Below, piece by piece: positions 1 to 9,804 of a DNA stretch of 64,000 nt; the first letter of the stretch is position 1, and the number at the start of each line of letters is the position of its first letter. The DNA comes from Zeugodacus cucurbitae (Eukaryota > Arthropoda > Insecta > Diptera > Tephritidae). The notes under the pieces were generated by a model. The model was not told the origin of the DNA. It ran no database searches and saw only the letters and a list, made by a program, of their open reading frames with translations. The position numbers were made by a program, and so were the translations under genes. Where the stretch lies: the NCBI RefSeq assembly GCF_028554725.1, contig NC_071668.1:51193732-51257731 (forward strand), in the 5' to 3' direction.

Positions 1-58
1 CTCAAAGATTTTACTTGTAGATGAAAGAAATTAACGCTAAATGCGATGATTGCTAATG

Positions 59-406
59 CTAACTGTAGACAGCCGCAAAAGCTGGACACCTGTTACAATC
101 CACCACAAATGTTGTCATTAAACGCTTAGAAACCTGAAAGCAATCATACTCAAGCCACCAAGATTTTGCAAATCTTTCAACTGTTTGCTTAAAACTCTTT
201 ACATTACTGTCGCTCAGGTTACAAGCATTAGCTGCGCGACATCTCTGACAGTTTGCCATTAGAAAATCTCCGTCACCAGCATCACACTTTCGACAACTCT
301 TTATAATCTTAACAGAAAGACCTTTAAAAAGTCCTAAGCAAACAGTTGCCGAGTTTGGCAGGGGTTGTCTTTGCTCTGCCTCAGACTTGCTTTTGTTATT
401 TGTTTG
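59..406 (-). CDS. candidate Cys-rich exon, unrecognised
   Basis: One frame stays open on the minus strand from about 406 to the stop at 59. The first ATG is internal (start 259, MANCQRCRAANACN), so if this is coding it is probably a 3'-terminal exon whose upstream part lies elsewhere or outside the window. The translation is regular and rich in cysteine: VCLGLFKG, SCRKCDAGDGD, NCQRCRAANACN, EYDCF, VDCNRCP. Paired C-x2-C and C-x-C spacings suggest a small disulphide-bonded or metal-binding protein. I do not recognise the family, and no transposon ends flank it. It is the only candidate host exon in the window. A chance ORF or a fragment of an unknown repeat is equally possible. Confidence 0.3.
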   Translation of the reverse strand, partial: QTNNKSKSEAEQRQPLPNSATVCLGLFKGLSVKIIKSCRKCDAGDGDFLMANCQRCRAANACNLSDSNVKSFKQTVERFAKSWWLEYDCFQVSKRLMTTFVVDCNRCPAFAAVYS

Positions 407-1343
407 TTAGATTGTAACATGCAATATACGCAGGATGTATGACAGAATGCAGAATTGTATGTGGGCGGAACATAAATACGAAATAAGACGGGTCTCGGTT
501 CGCGCGAAACCACAAATGAGAAAGCGTACTACTAAAAGGCCATCAAAATTTTTGGAATATTAGTTGTCGATTTGAACCGGACAGCTAACATATAAAATAT
601 TACATACATATATTACAAAATTACAAAATCTGATATTTGTAGGACATTCTAAGCTGAAGTTAGGCCTGATATGTTGACATTTGTTTTTCTATTTTAGAAA
701 TCTAAACTAAGCCGTTATACCGCACGCAACATGTTGGGTAGGTGTACAACAAACACCTTGCGGTAGTACACTTACACTAAGCCCAAGTAGAAGAACAAAA
801 AAAAAGAGTTTAAAAAAAAGAAATTAATCAAGTGAGTTTTTGCTTTGATTTTGTAGAGATGAAGGCGAAATAAAACTGAAACCAAGAAGATGTAATTACT
901 ACGACGGTTGATAAATTGCAAAGGTATATGAAACAGTAAAAGCTCTGCTCAACGCGCTTCCTGTGCATTCTCGCTCCAACGTCGTCATGCTTCCTATTAC
1001 ACATTTGTCCCCTGCTCCTTATTTGGATAGATTTGGACAGATTACATCGACATCGACCTTGGTGATGCTGATGAAGATGTTAATGCTGAAGTCAGGGAAT
1101 CGAGTGAAAAGAGACATGAAAATATTGTGCGGGAGTCAAGTGTGACAGCGCCTACGGCAATGACTGGTATGTTGCACAGCCCATTGAGTTTGAGTTTAAG
1201 TGTTGAGTTGGGTTAAGTGGCTGTGGCTTATCTTACTAGACACTGAGATATTGAATTAGTCCTGTGGAAATGGTAACATCGTGCTAACGGATATAGATAT
1301 AGCGTGAATTTGAAATATTACAAAACTAGTTAATCTGAATGTT
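407..1343. other. unassigned sequence
   Basis: AT-rich sequence with poly-A runs and no convincing coding frame, repeat end or RNA gene visible. Confidence 0.4.
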
Positions 1344-1412
1344 TTTATACTCTCACAACATGTTGATAAGAGAGTATTATAGTTTTCTTCACATAACGGT
1401 TTTTTTAAAGAA
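1344..1412 (-). repeat. DINE-1-like repeat, terminal fragment
   Basis: Carries only the hairpin end of the family: TATACTCTCACAACATGTTG followed by an imperfect reverse complement (GAGAGTATTATAG) and the TTCACATAACGG block. The rest of the element is missing. Confidence 0.6.
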
Positions 1413-2167
1413 AGTACTCGATCGAATATTTCGACAAAACATTCATATGTTTGCCTGCGGTATTCGGTTTTTATACACACAGAGAAAGTTTCCATAATTT
1501 AAGCGAAATAGCGCACTTGGTACGAATGAATAAACAAATATTAAATTGAGTATATCAACATTTTGTTCAGCATTTGTTTTTCCTTTAATTTAAAAATTAT
1601 GTTTTATTTGCATGTTATTTTGTCTGTATCGCACTTCATTTGTCGAGTTATTATAATTAATGTTTTAAAACATTTTTTGAGAGATCTTAATTGCTCCATA
1701 TTTGCAAATCAATTTGCAACATGAATTTTCCATTTCTCCGATTACATATTAATTGACAAATTTTCACATTTCCCATTTTGTTTAATTTATTGTACGAGTA
1801 TGTACGTTTATTTATGTATTTGAATCGATTAAAAACAATCAATCAAACGATAAGTATTCGCAATTAAAACAGTTAAAAGCATATTTACACAATAATAATT
1901 AATAATACGGTTGCTCGCTCACCAGGAAATGTAGACTCAAAGGCGATGCTGCTTTCATTTTCTACCAGACACGTGATGTCGCTTGAACGCCCTGCGGCTA
2001 CCGGCAAAAATATGCAATCGTACATATATATGTATTTGTAAATATGTATACATATGTGTTATGTTGTTTACCGTATTTGTTTTTATCATTAATTATGCGT
2101 AACATGTGCCTTCGCAGCCACGACCGACTGACCGAGTTATGGCCGCGTTGCTGTCAATATCATCATC
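1413..2167. other. unassigned sequence
   Basis: AT-rich and non-coding in all frames by eye; no TIRs or known repeats recognised. Confidence 0.4.
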
Positions 2168-3338
2168 AACAAGTAAGGAAAGGCTAAGTTCGGGTGTAAC
2201 CGAACATTTTATACTCTCGCTATGTATTTAATTAACTTTATTTATATTATATAATACACAATTTGACCCACATATTCATCATATATATTGTATAAAGTCC
2301 ATGGAAAGTTGGAAACCCTAATATTAGGTTAGAAGCACCGAGGTCCTCATGTTCGATACATGGGGCCTTGGAAACCTAGGGTCCGATTTCGGCGATTTTT
2401 AGAATGGGGCTTCCACACTATAAAGGTAGTATTTGTGCAAAGTTCTGCATCGATATCTTCACTAGTGCTTCCTTTATATATTGTAAAGTTAACGATTCAG
2501 ATCGTCTTCAAAGTTCTGGTATATAGGAAGTTGGCGTGGTTGTGAAGCGATTTGGCCTATTTTCACAACATATCATTGGGATGTAAGAAAACTATTACAA
2601 ACCAAGTTTCATTGAAATCGGTCGAGTAGTTCCTGAGATATGGTTTTTGCCCATTTTCCATTTTGTAAAAAAATCTGAGTGCAGCTTCTATCTGCCATTT
2701 CTTATGTGAAATTTAGTGTTTCTGGCGTTTTTCGTTACTGAGTTAACTCACTTTTAGTAATTTTCAACCTAACCTTTATATGGGAGGTGGGCGTGGTTAT
2801 TATCCGATTTCTTTCATTTTTGGACTGTATAAGGAAATGGCTAAAAGAAATGACTGCAGAAAGTTTGGCTTATATAACTTTATTGGTTTGTGAGTTATAT
2901 ACAAAAAACCTATTTGGGGGTCACGCCCACTTTTCCAAAAAAATTACATCCAAATGTGCACTCCCTAATGGGATCCTATGTTCCAAATTTCATTTTCATA
3001 ACTTTATTTATGGCTTAGTTATGACACTGTATAAGTTTTCGGTTTCCACCATTTTGTGGGCGTGGCAGTGGACCGATTTTGCCCATTTTCGAAAGCAACC
3101 TCCTCAGGGTGCCAAGGAACATGTGTTCCAAGTTTCATTAAGATATCTTAATTTTTACTCAAGTTATCGCTTGCACGGACAGACGGACAGACGGACGGAC
3201 AGACATCCGGATTTCAAATCTACTCGTCATCCTGATCATGTATGTATATATAACCCCATATCTAACTCTTATATTTCTTGGTGACACAAACAACCGTTAG
3301 GTGAACAAAACTATTATACTCTGTGCAAGTATTTTGCA
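2168..3338 (+). repeat. DINE-1/INE-1-like element, near full length (copy A)
   Basis: Begins AACAAGTAAGGAAAGGCTAA, followed by a short hairpin TTCGG-GTGTAA-CCGAA and TTTATACTCTCGC. It ends with TGAACAAAACTATTATACTC. It contains the family landmarks: CCACACTATAAAGGTAGTAT, GGGAGGTGGGCGTGGTTATT, repeated GTGGGCGTGG blocks, and a core microsatellite of GACGGACA units (about 3178-3206) just before CATCCTGATCATG. The same architecture (short terminal hairpins, GTCC/GTCT core, CCACGCCC blocks) is known from Drosophila DINE-1/INE-1, which are non-autonomous Helitron-related repeats; I infer kinship from that. ORFs across it are accidental. Confidence 0.65.
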
Positions 3339-3360
3339 ATTAACGGGTTGCTTTTCCACT

Positions 3361-3560
3361 ATTTTATTATACTCTCGCAACATGTTACATGAATAATAGT
3401 TTTGTTCACATAACTGTTGTTTGTAAGTCCTAAAACTAAGCGAGTTAGATATATACCAAACTGATCACGATGACGAGTTGAGTTGAAATCAGGATTACTG
3501 TCTATCCGTTTATATGTTAATATGTGAGATATCTTAGCAAAATTTAGTGGGCATATAGTC
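3361..3560 (-). repeat. DINE-1-like repeat fragment (copy B)
   Basis: Starts with the terminal hairpin ATTATACTCTCGCAACATGT, then TTTTGTTCACATAACTGTTG and CTGATCACGATGACGAG. It stops soon after the degenerate microsatellite core. Orientation is opposite to the copy that ends 20 bp to its left. Confidence 0.6.
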
Positions 3561-3610
3561 TTGGAAATAATTTTGCTTGGTGGCAAAAATTGTTACAATG
3601 ATCCAGACCT

Positions 3611-3961
3611 TCATATGCTATATATAATGATTTTCGTTATTCTGGTGGACTTTATGATTAGTAAATTCGTTGCGACGAATACTAAATGATAACAATGGAA
3701 TAAAAGTTGTGAGAGAGCAAAGGATGATACTATTAAGAGTAATTTGAGAATTCTATAATTTCGGACTAGTATTGTTGAAGAGTAAAATGTGAGTCGCAAG
3801 AGAAATGAAGAGAGCAGGATTGTGAGCTTCGTGTTTATATTATTTATATACACCTGCTACTTATTTACATACATATATAAATATTAACATACTTTTCTTG
3901 TACATATTTATGTGTTGTATATAAGATTAGTATAATATAGTACCTAACATAATATTACTTT
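3611..3961. other. unassigned AT-rich spacer
   Basis: No coding frame or repeat recognised between two DINE-like fragments. Confidence 0.3.
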
Positions 3962-4195
3962 TTATACTCTGTACAAGTGATAACTTGAATAAAAATTCAG
4001 ATATCTAAGTACTCATATTCATTGGCACCATGACAGCTGGTATTGTAGATGGGCGAAATCGGACAACTACAACGCGCATAAAATGACAGTTGTATAACCA
4101 AGCCATAAATAAAGTTATAAGTGCACATATCTCGTAATCTACTAGAACTATATCAACCAAACTACCTGCAAACATTCTGCTTAAACTCTCTATTG
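3962..4195 (-). repeat. DINE-1-like repeat, decayed fragment
   Basis: Recognisable blocks in family order: TTTATACTCTGTACAAG, TAACTTGAATAAAAATTCAG, ATGGGCGAAATCGGACAACT, AAGCCATAAATAAAGTTATA, ATATCAACCAAACTACCTGC. Divergence from other copies is high, so this is an old copy. Confidence 0.5.
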
Positions 4196-4205
4196 TAAAG
4201 TGCAT

Positions 4206-5499
4206 TTTTTTAAACTTTTCGTACTATCCTAAGTGGTCGAGATCACCTATTTTGATTCAGGATTTTTTTCTAATCTAAGAGATAATTTGGAGCGGTTAGT
4301 GTAGAACTCCTCCACCACCTAAAAACTTAAGAGATTCTCTGGTTTGGTGAAATCTGAACTAATTCATCACATTTCTTCCCCTATTTCTTTAATGATTACT
4401 TAATATTTTCTTCAGTTTTTTTTTTCAATAAACAAGCTTTAAGGGATGTTCATAATAACCTTGAGCACATATACATATGTATACAATTTAACAGCTAGCG
4501 GCAATATTGGCGTGCGCGTGCTTTTTGCTGCCACAAGTATATAATATATAAATATGCATGTTTTATTGAGCTTATGATGTCAATATTTTTCGTCTCGCCT
4601 GTGATGTGTAATCAGCTGTTGGCAACTCTCACACCCACGCAAACGCTAGTGTGCGACATTTGGTGTATTAAGCACGTGCTTATTGAAGTAGTTGTATTTA
4701 TAATAAACGTCACAGCTGAGCTTTTACTATTCCCCCCATTCAAAGAACAACAAATACAGTATACTTTTACTTTATAGCTGAACACTTTTCATTTTTGTGG
4801 TTTTTCGTTTTTTGTAAAGGTATTCAAACTTTGAGCGCACGTGCATCTTCGTCGGCTGCTTTCAATGTTAAACATTTTTACATGTGTGTGTATAGGTATC
4901 AATAGCAACAACAGAAATGAGTAACAACAATACTACAAGTAAGAGGGTACTTTTATACTACGACATAAGACCGACATTTTATGCATGCTGTCTGTAGCAG
5001 TTTTAGCATATTTTAGCACTTTTGTAATTTCTTATTATATTTCTTTTTTCCTTACGTATTCTGAAATTGTTGGCCTTTTCTATCGTTTTCGTAGCGTACT
5101 TTTAGGCGATGAAACAAAGAATTCACCGACCTACATATATAGGTAGGCATGAAAGTGAGCAGTGTTAGTAAAACAACGGCATTCCAAGGCTGTGATTTAA
5201 ATTGTGTTTGTTGCCCAGAATTGTTTTAAAAGCATTCGTAAGTGTTTACATTCTGACGATTTTACACAAAAAGATATAAAGGACAATTTTTTAAGCCACA
5301 AAAATCTGTAATATATCTCTTTCAAAGGGCGGGAGAAAGGGTACTAAATTAAAATTTCTTGATCATTAGAGCCGGTTCAAGCGTTGCTAAAAAGTATTTC
5401 GCCGCAAAAGAGTTGCGCATGGCAAATAATAATGCAAAATTATTTCGTTTCTTTGCATTCCAGTTTTATGTCAAACGGAGTAAAATTTAATGTTTATGC
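4206..5499. other. unassigned sequence
   Basis: About 1.3 kb with no gene, repeat end or RNA recognised. Confidence 0.4.
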
Positions 5500-5503
5500 T
5501 TAA

Positions 5504-5820
5504 CCCTCTCATGCCCGAATTAAAATGGGCGGAGCTAACATTTTTTTAGGACAGATATATATTAGTGTCAACACAAATATGAAGTGATAAAAATTTCAAA
5601 GTCCTTTGTATCCTGGTTTATTAGTTACAGGATGCTGCTTATAGGCACAAATTAAATTATTATAAATAAACTAAACACTTTTTTCATGAATTTTTTTTTA
5701 AACAACTCTCTTATCTTTACTTATTTATATAAATGTTTTAAAATTAAATAATTATTTTTATGTTTTTGAACACTCATAACAAAAATGTAACTGTAATGTT
5801 ACACATTCGGCATGAAAGGG
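5504..5820. mobile_element. TTAA-flanked MITE (piggyBac-like ends), 317 bp
   Basis: Perfect TTAA on both sides (5500-5503 and 5821-5824). The ends are inverted repeats: CCCTCTCATGCCCGAAT on the left and the complement of CCCTTTCATGCCGAATG on the right. A TTAA target duplication with CCCT termini is the piggyBac signature; Kolobok elements also use TTAA. The interior is AT-rich and non-coding, so the copy is non-autonomous. Confidence 0.75.
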
Positions 5821-6045
5821 TTAAGCATAAGCTCACCAAATAATTATTCTGAACGCTTGTCGACGGCAGGCGGTGTCATAGAAATGCTGATGAACAGTTG
5901 AAGCTATAAGGCTGAAATACATACAGACATAGAGTTGTGTGCTCAGCACTTAAATTCACATAACATGTGACCATTTCAGTTGCATGACGTTGTTCGCGTA
6001 TACTTGTTAGCAACTAAATAGCAGTACTTGCTAAAAGTATATTAA

Positions 6046-6413
6046 CAGCCGGTTTCACGAAAGTTTTTAATGGAAAATTAAGTTCCATTTGGTTTTAATT
6101 TTAATTTTTATTTAACTTTGCACTTAAATTTCCTGCGTTTCACCATTATTGACATTTGGCATCCAAAAAATTAAAAGGCAGGGATGTTAGTAAGAATAAC
6201 AGCTGATTTATGTAAACAAATAAGTTGAATTTCTTTGTCAAAATGGTAAACAAATGGGAATTCAGCTGATAGAAAAGCGTAACCATGGTTACATATGACA
6301 CTATTTAAATAATATTTAAATGGCAAAGCGTGACCGTTTAAATAAAAATTAAATCAAATGGTGAAACTGAAATTTATTATTTTTCACTTAAATTTGTTTC
6401 GTGAAACCGGCTG
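6046..6413. mobile_element. TAA-flanked MITE, 368 bp, PIF/Harbinger-type
   Basis: Inverted termini CAGCCGGTTTCACGAAA and TTTCGTGAAACCGGCTG are exact complements. They are flanked by TAA on both sides (6043-6045 and 6414-6416). A 3-bp TWA-type duplication points to PIF/Harbinger. The subterminal region repeats TTTAAAT-rich and TTTCACC/GGTGAAA motifs. No coding capacity. Confidence 0.75.
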
Positions 6414-6440
6414 TAAATCTAAGAATATCATACGATAATT

Positions 6441-7021
6441 TGTATACTCTCGCAACATAAGTTGCTAAGCGATATTATAGTTTTGTTCACATAATGGTTG
6501 TTTGTAAGTCATAAAACTAATAGATTTAGATATAGGGTTATATATATCAAATTGATCAGTGTGACGAGACGAGTCAAAATCCGAATATATGTCTGTCCGT
6601 CCGTCCGTGCAACGTATAACTTGAGTAAAAATTGAGATATCTTAATGAAACGTGGAACACATGACCGTGAGAGGGTTGCTTTCAAAAATGGGCAAAATCG
6701 AAAATGCCCACTGCCACGCCCACAAAATGGCGAAAACCGAAAACACGTAAAGTGTCATAACTAAGCCATAAATAAAGTTATAAAAGGGAAAGTGGGCGTG
6801 GCCCGCTTCCAAATAGGTTTTTTGTATATATTTCGCAAACCAATAAAGCTACATAAACCAAACTTTCTGCAGTCGTTTCTTTTAGAAGCTTCCTAATACA
6901 ATCCAAAAATGAAAGAAATCGGATAATAACCACGCCCACCTCCCATACAAAGGTTAAATTGAAAATTACTAAAAGTGAGTTAACTCACTAATGAAAAGTT
7001 ACAGAAGACTTTCCTTACTTG
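6441..7021 (-). repeat. DINE-1-like element with internal deletion (copy C)
   Basis: Has the hairpin end TATACTCTCGCAACATAAGT, the core CTGTCCGTCCGTCCGTGC and CCACGCCCAC blocks. It jumps from TAACTCACTAATGAAAAG straight to the other terminus TTTCCTTACTTG. About half the usual interior is missing. Confidence 0.65.
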
Positions 7022-7084
7022 TTTTCACATTTTTTTACTTGAACATGAAGACTGTGCTTTCATATACATATTCTTTGTAAGTAA

Positions 7085-7400
7085 GAATATCTATGTTATA
7101 TATATTATTCATTGGTCTACATTAATGTTCTCGTCTTTAAAATAGTCCACTTTTCATGTATGCACTTATGCCAGCGCTTCTTTCAATTGTCAAAACACTT
7201 CTCAAACCCGATTTCTGGGATCGAAACAGAAAATATCACATGGAAACATATTTGGTAAAGAGGGGGCTGGAGCATAGTTACGGTATTGTTTTTGTCCAAT
7301 AATTCACGAACAAACAACGAAATGCAATCCTTCAACAAACGAAAATCGCACAGCTCATAACAACACATCAAACCCTAATGGCTGCTACAGACAAAATAAG
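7085..7400 (-). pseudogene. mariner-type transposase relic (C-terminal part)
   Basis: Read on the minus strand across frameshifts, the order of fragments matches the mariner transposase C-terminus: a segment like LFVRELLDKNNTVTMLQPPL, then PNMFPCDIFCFDPRNR (equivalent to the family's PYSPDLAPCDFFLF block holding the third catalytic residue), then FEKCFDN-stop-KKRWHKCI, and a terminal VDYFKDENINVDQ followed by a stop, like the usual GDYFEGDNI tail. It has at least one stop and two frameshifts, so it is dead. No TIRs were found. The sequence to its right (7400-7680) may belong to the same element but is not readable. Confidence 0.55.
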
Positions 7401-9540
7401 CAATGAACACAGCAACAAAGTAAAATAGATCTTCTCGATTTTTAGGCCAAACACTATGCCAACAAGTCAGCGACGATTGATGAACTTCCTACCAATATCG
7501 AACGTTGACTTGCAGCAGTATCGGCCGGATAATGCTTGAAAACCGTCGAAAATTGGGTTCGGACTTCTGCAAGCAAGCTCGGGATGGCCATACAACAGAA
7601 ATCGAGTTCCTGCATAATGCCATCGAATGTACTTTCACAGGAATAAAGACTTTAATTTAAAAAAAATTGTAGCGCTCTTATTGAAAAACCCTTTATAATA
7701 ATATATAAATAATTATTATTAATATTCTTATTTTTGGTCTTCTGAAACACAAATTGACGTTGTCGAATGTTTAGTGAAATTTATTTGGAAAGCCCTATTT
7801 AGAGGAATGGTGTTCTCAAAAGCACCTAGGCTTGCACTAGTTCCGGTTAAAATACCTGACGCTAATTTCCAAAACCAAGTGCCAATTACCGATACAAAAT
7901 ACCTCACCTAACTATTTGCAGGGTATAAAATGAAACCACAAGAAATTGCGTAGTTGGCAGGAGAAAAACAACACAAAAGGGCAAAAGGGCGCTGCTTTGC
8001 ACTTCACCCAAGGGAAACATTCTGCATTATATGCTCGAGTAAACATATGTATGTATGTCGCACGGTTGGTTGCTTGAATGGCTTGCTCAGTTGGACCCGC
8101 CAAATAAGCCACTAGTAGGGGCATAAAACAACTAAATAAAATGAACAAATGGCAAATGTATGTAGGTTTATTGGTGGGCATCACAGTTGCGGATCACAAC
8201 TCAGCGACGGGAGCGAAGTCATGTGGCATTTCAAGAAATTTGCATTAAAAAGTCCTATAAATGAGTGCAATTACATGCTCACACAAACATAAAACTATTA
8301 AACACACCCAGACCAGAATATTTAACACAAATATCACTTTAAACGTTCAAATTCATAAGCATTTATTATTAAGAAGGAATGTAACTATTATGTTATATAT
8401 GTAACTATTATATTATATATGTCGGCATGCTCCCCCTTTTTAGTAAAGCCAGTGGTTGGCAAAATTTTAAAAATCTTAAATATAAGTTAATTGCATTGAA
8501 GTTCTCTACTAATTATTCTCTAACTACAAGTTTTGATTCGATTAAATAATAAGTCTAATTAATTGCTTCGTTTAATAGCAATTCGCAAGGAACTTTGAAA
8601 ACATTCCTAGCCTCATATGATTTGAGCTCTACTAAGCCACAAGTACACGTGTGCGCAGAATTGTCACAGTACACTTAGTACAAGTAGGCGGAATGCTTTT
8701 CGTAACGGTTGTTTTTTTCTATGGAATTGATATCTAAAACGATATAAAATGTAAAAACGTGTAGATTGGCTGTAACCGCAAAGAATATTTGTTTTATAAC
8801 CTAAGACTTAGGGAGAGGTATTAAAACATTTGTCGGGGATGAAAGCGTAGAAGTTTTGTAGAGTAAAATTGTGTTAATGTTTGTATAGCCTCTCAGATGT
8901 AACATGAGGCAATACAAGATCTAAACAAGAAATAATCGTTCTTCTCAGGGAATGACATCCCGCATATTATTAATTTCAATTCAACCTGAAAGGTAGGTTC
9001 ATTAAGGGGAGATAGCTTCAGAATTTCATAAAACTTCAGTTTTCTTATAATTCGAATGTATAACTTTACAAAGTCAATAGATTTCGCATTAAGAAGTCAA
9101 ATGCTCTGGACAGTGCTCTTAACACATAAAATATCTCGATGTGCATAGTTGCGCAAGTGAATTTGTTGCTATAGAAGACTTTTATTAAGTCATCAAAATT
9201 GCATTCCAAATATAATATAAAGAATCGGATAGGTAGACTGATAACCGGTCAATCTTACACCAAACTTATCCACAAAGCCACAATATAGAAGACTCGGTAA
9301 AAACAAACACTCATCCAAATAACAACTTTTAGCAGGAAAAATATGGCCAGATTCGGAGCAGAAACTTCACGTCTAGCCCAAGAACAAATGATTTGAAATT
9401 GAAGTTAAATTATTAACTATTTTGCAACAAATATTGAAATGCATGTGAAAACTTACGTTATAGAATAATTCAATTAAATTTTTCAATTCAATTCCAATAT
9501 ATGTATGTAACTGTACAGAAATCATATGTTTCTCTTTACA
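7401..9540. other. unassigned sequence
   Basis: More than 2 kb without a recognisable gene. The only local structure noted is the 20-bp tandem pair at 8379-8418. Confidence 0.4.
8379..8418. repeat. 20-bp tandem duplication
   Basis: ATGTAACTATTATGTTATAT is followed at once by ATGTAACTATTATATTATAT: two units with one difference. Confidence 0.7.
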
Positions 9541-9804
9541 TTACACTGTCCAACAGCATTTTTGGAACAGAATAGCGACCCTATAATTCTGAAAGGGTAT
9601 GTTGAGTAGATCATTTTTGTAGAACAAACTTATGGTCCAGCACGTTTGAGTTTTTTTTTATAATAGGTCAAAGTTTTCATTTTTTGGTCGAAGGGAGCAT
9701 TATACTATATGAAAAAAATGTTGTAAGTTAATGTCTGAGAGAATTCTTATGGTCAGCGTTGTATTGTGGAATTGTATGAGGATTATTTTTGTGGAAGATC
9801 TTAA

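Noticed and set aside
2787..3284. 165-codon ORF with hydrophobic stretches as a membrane protein gene
   Set aside because: Lies wholly within the DINE-like repeat and recurs, disrupted, in other copies.
7440..7680. A Tc1/mariner right end around TTGAAAAACCC
   Set aside because: No matching inverted terminus or TA-bounded partner could be found.
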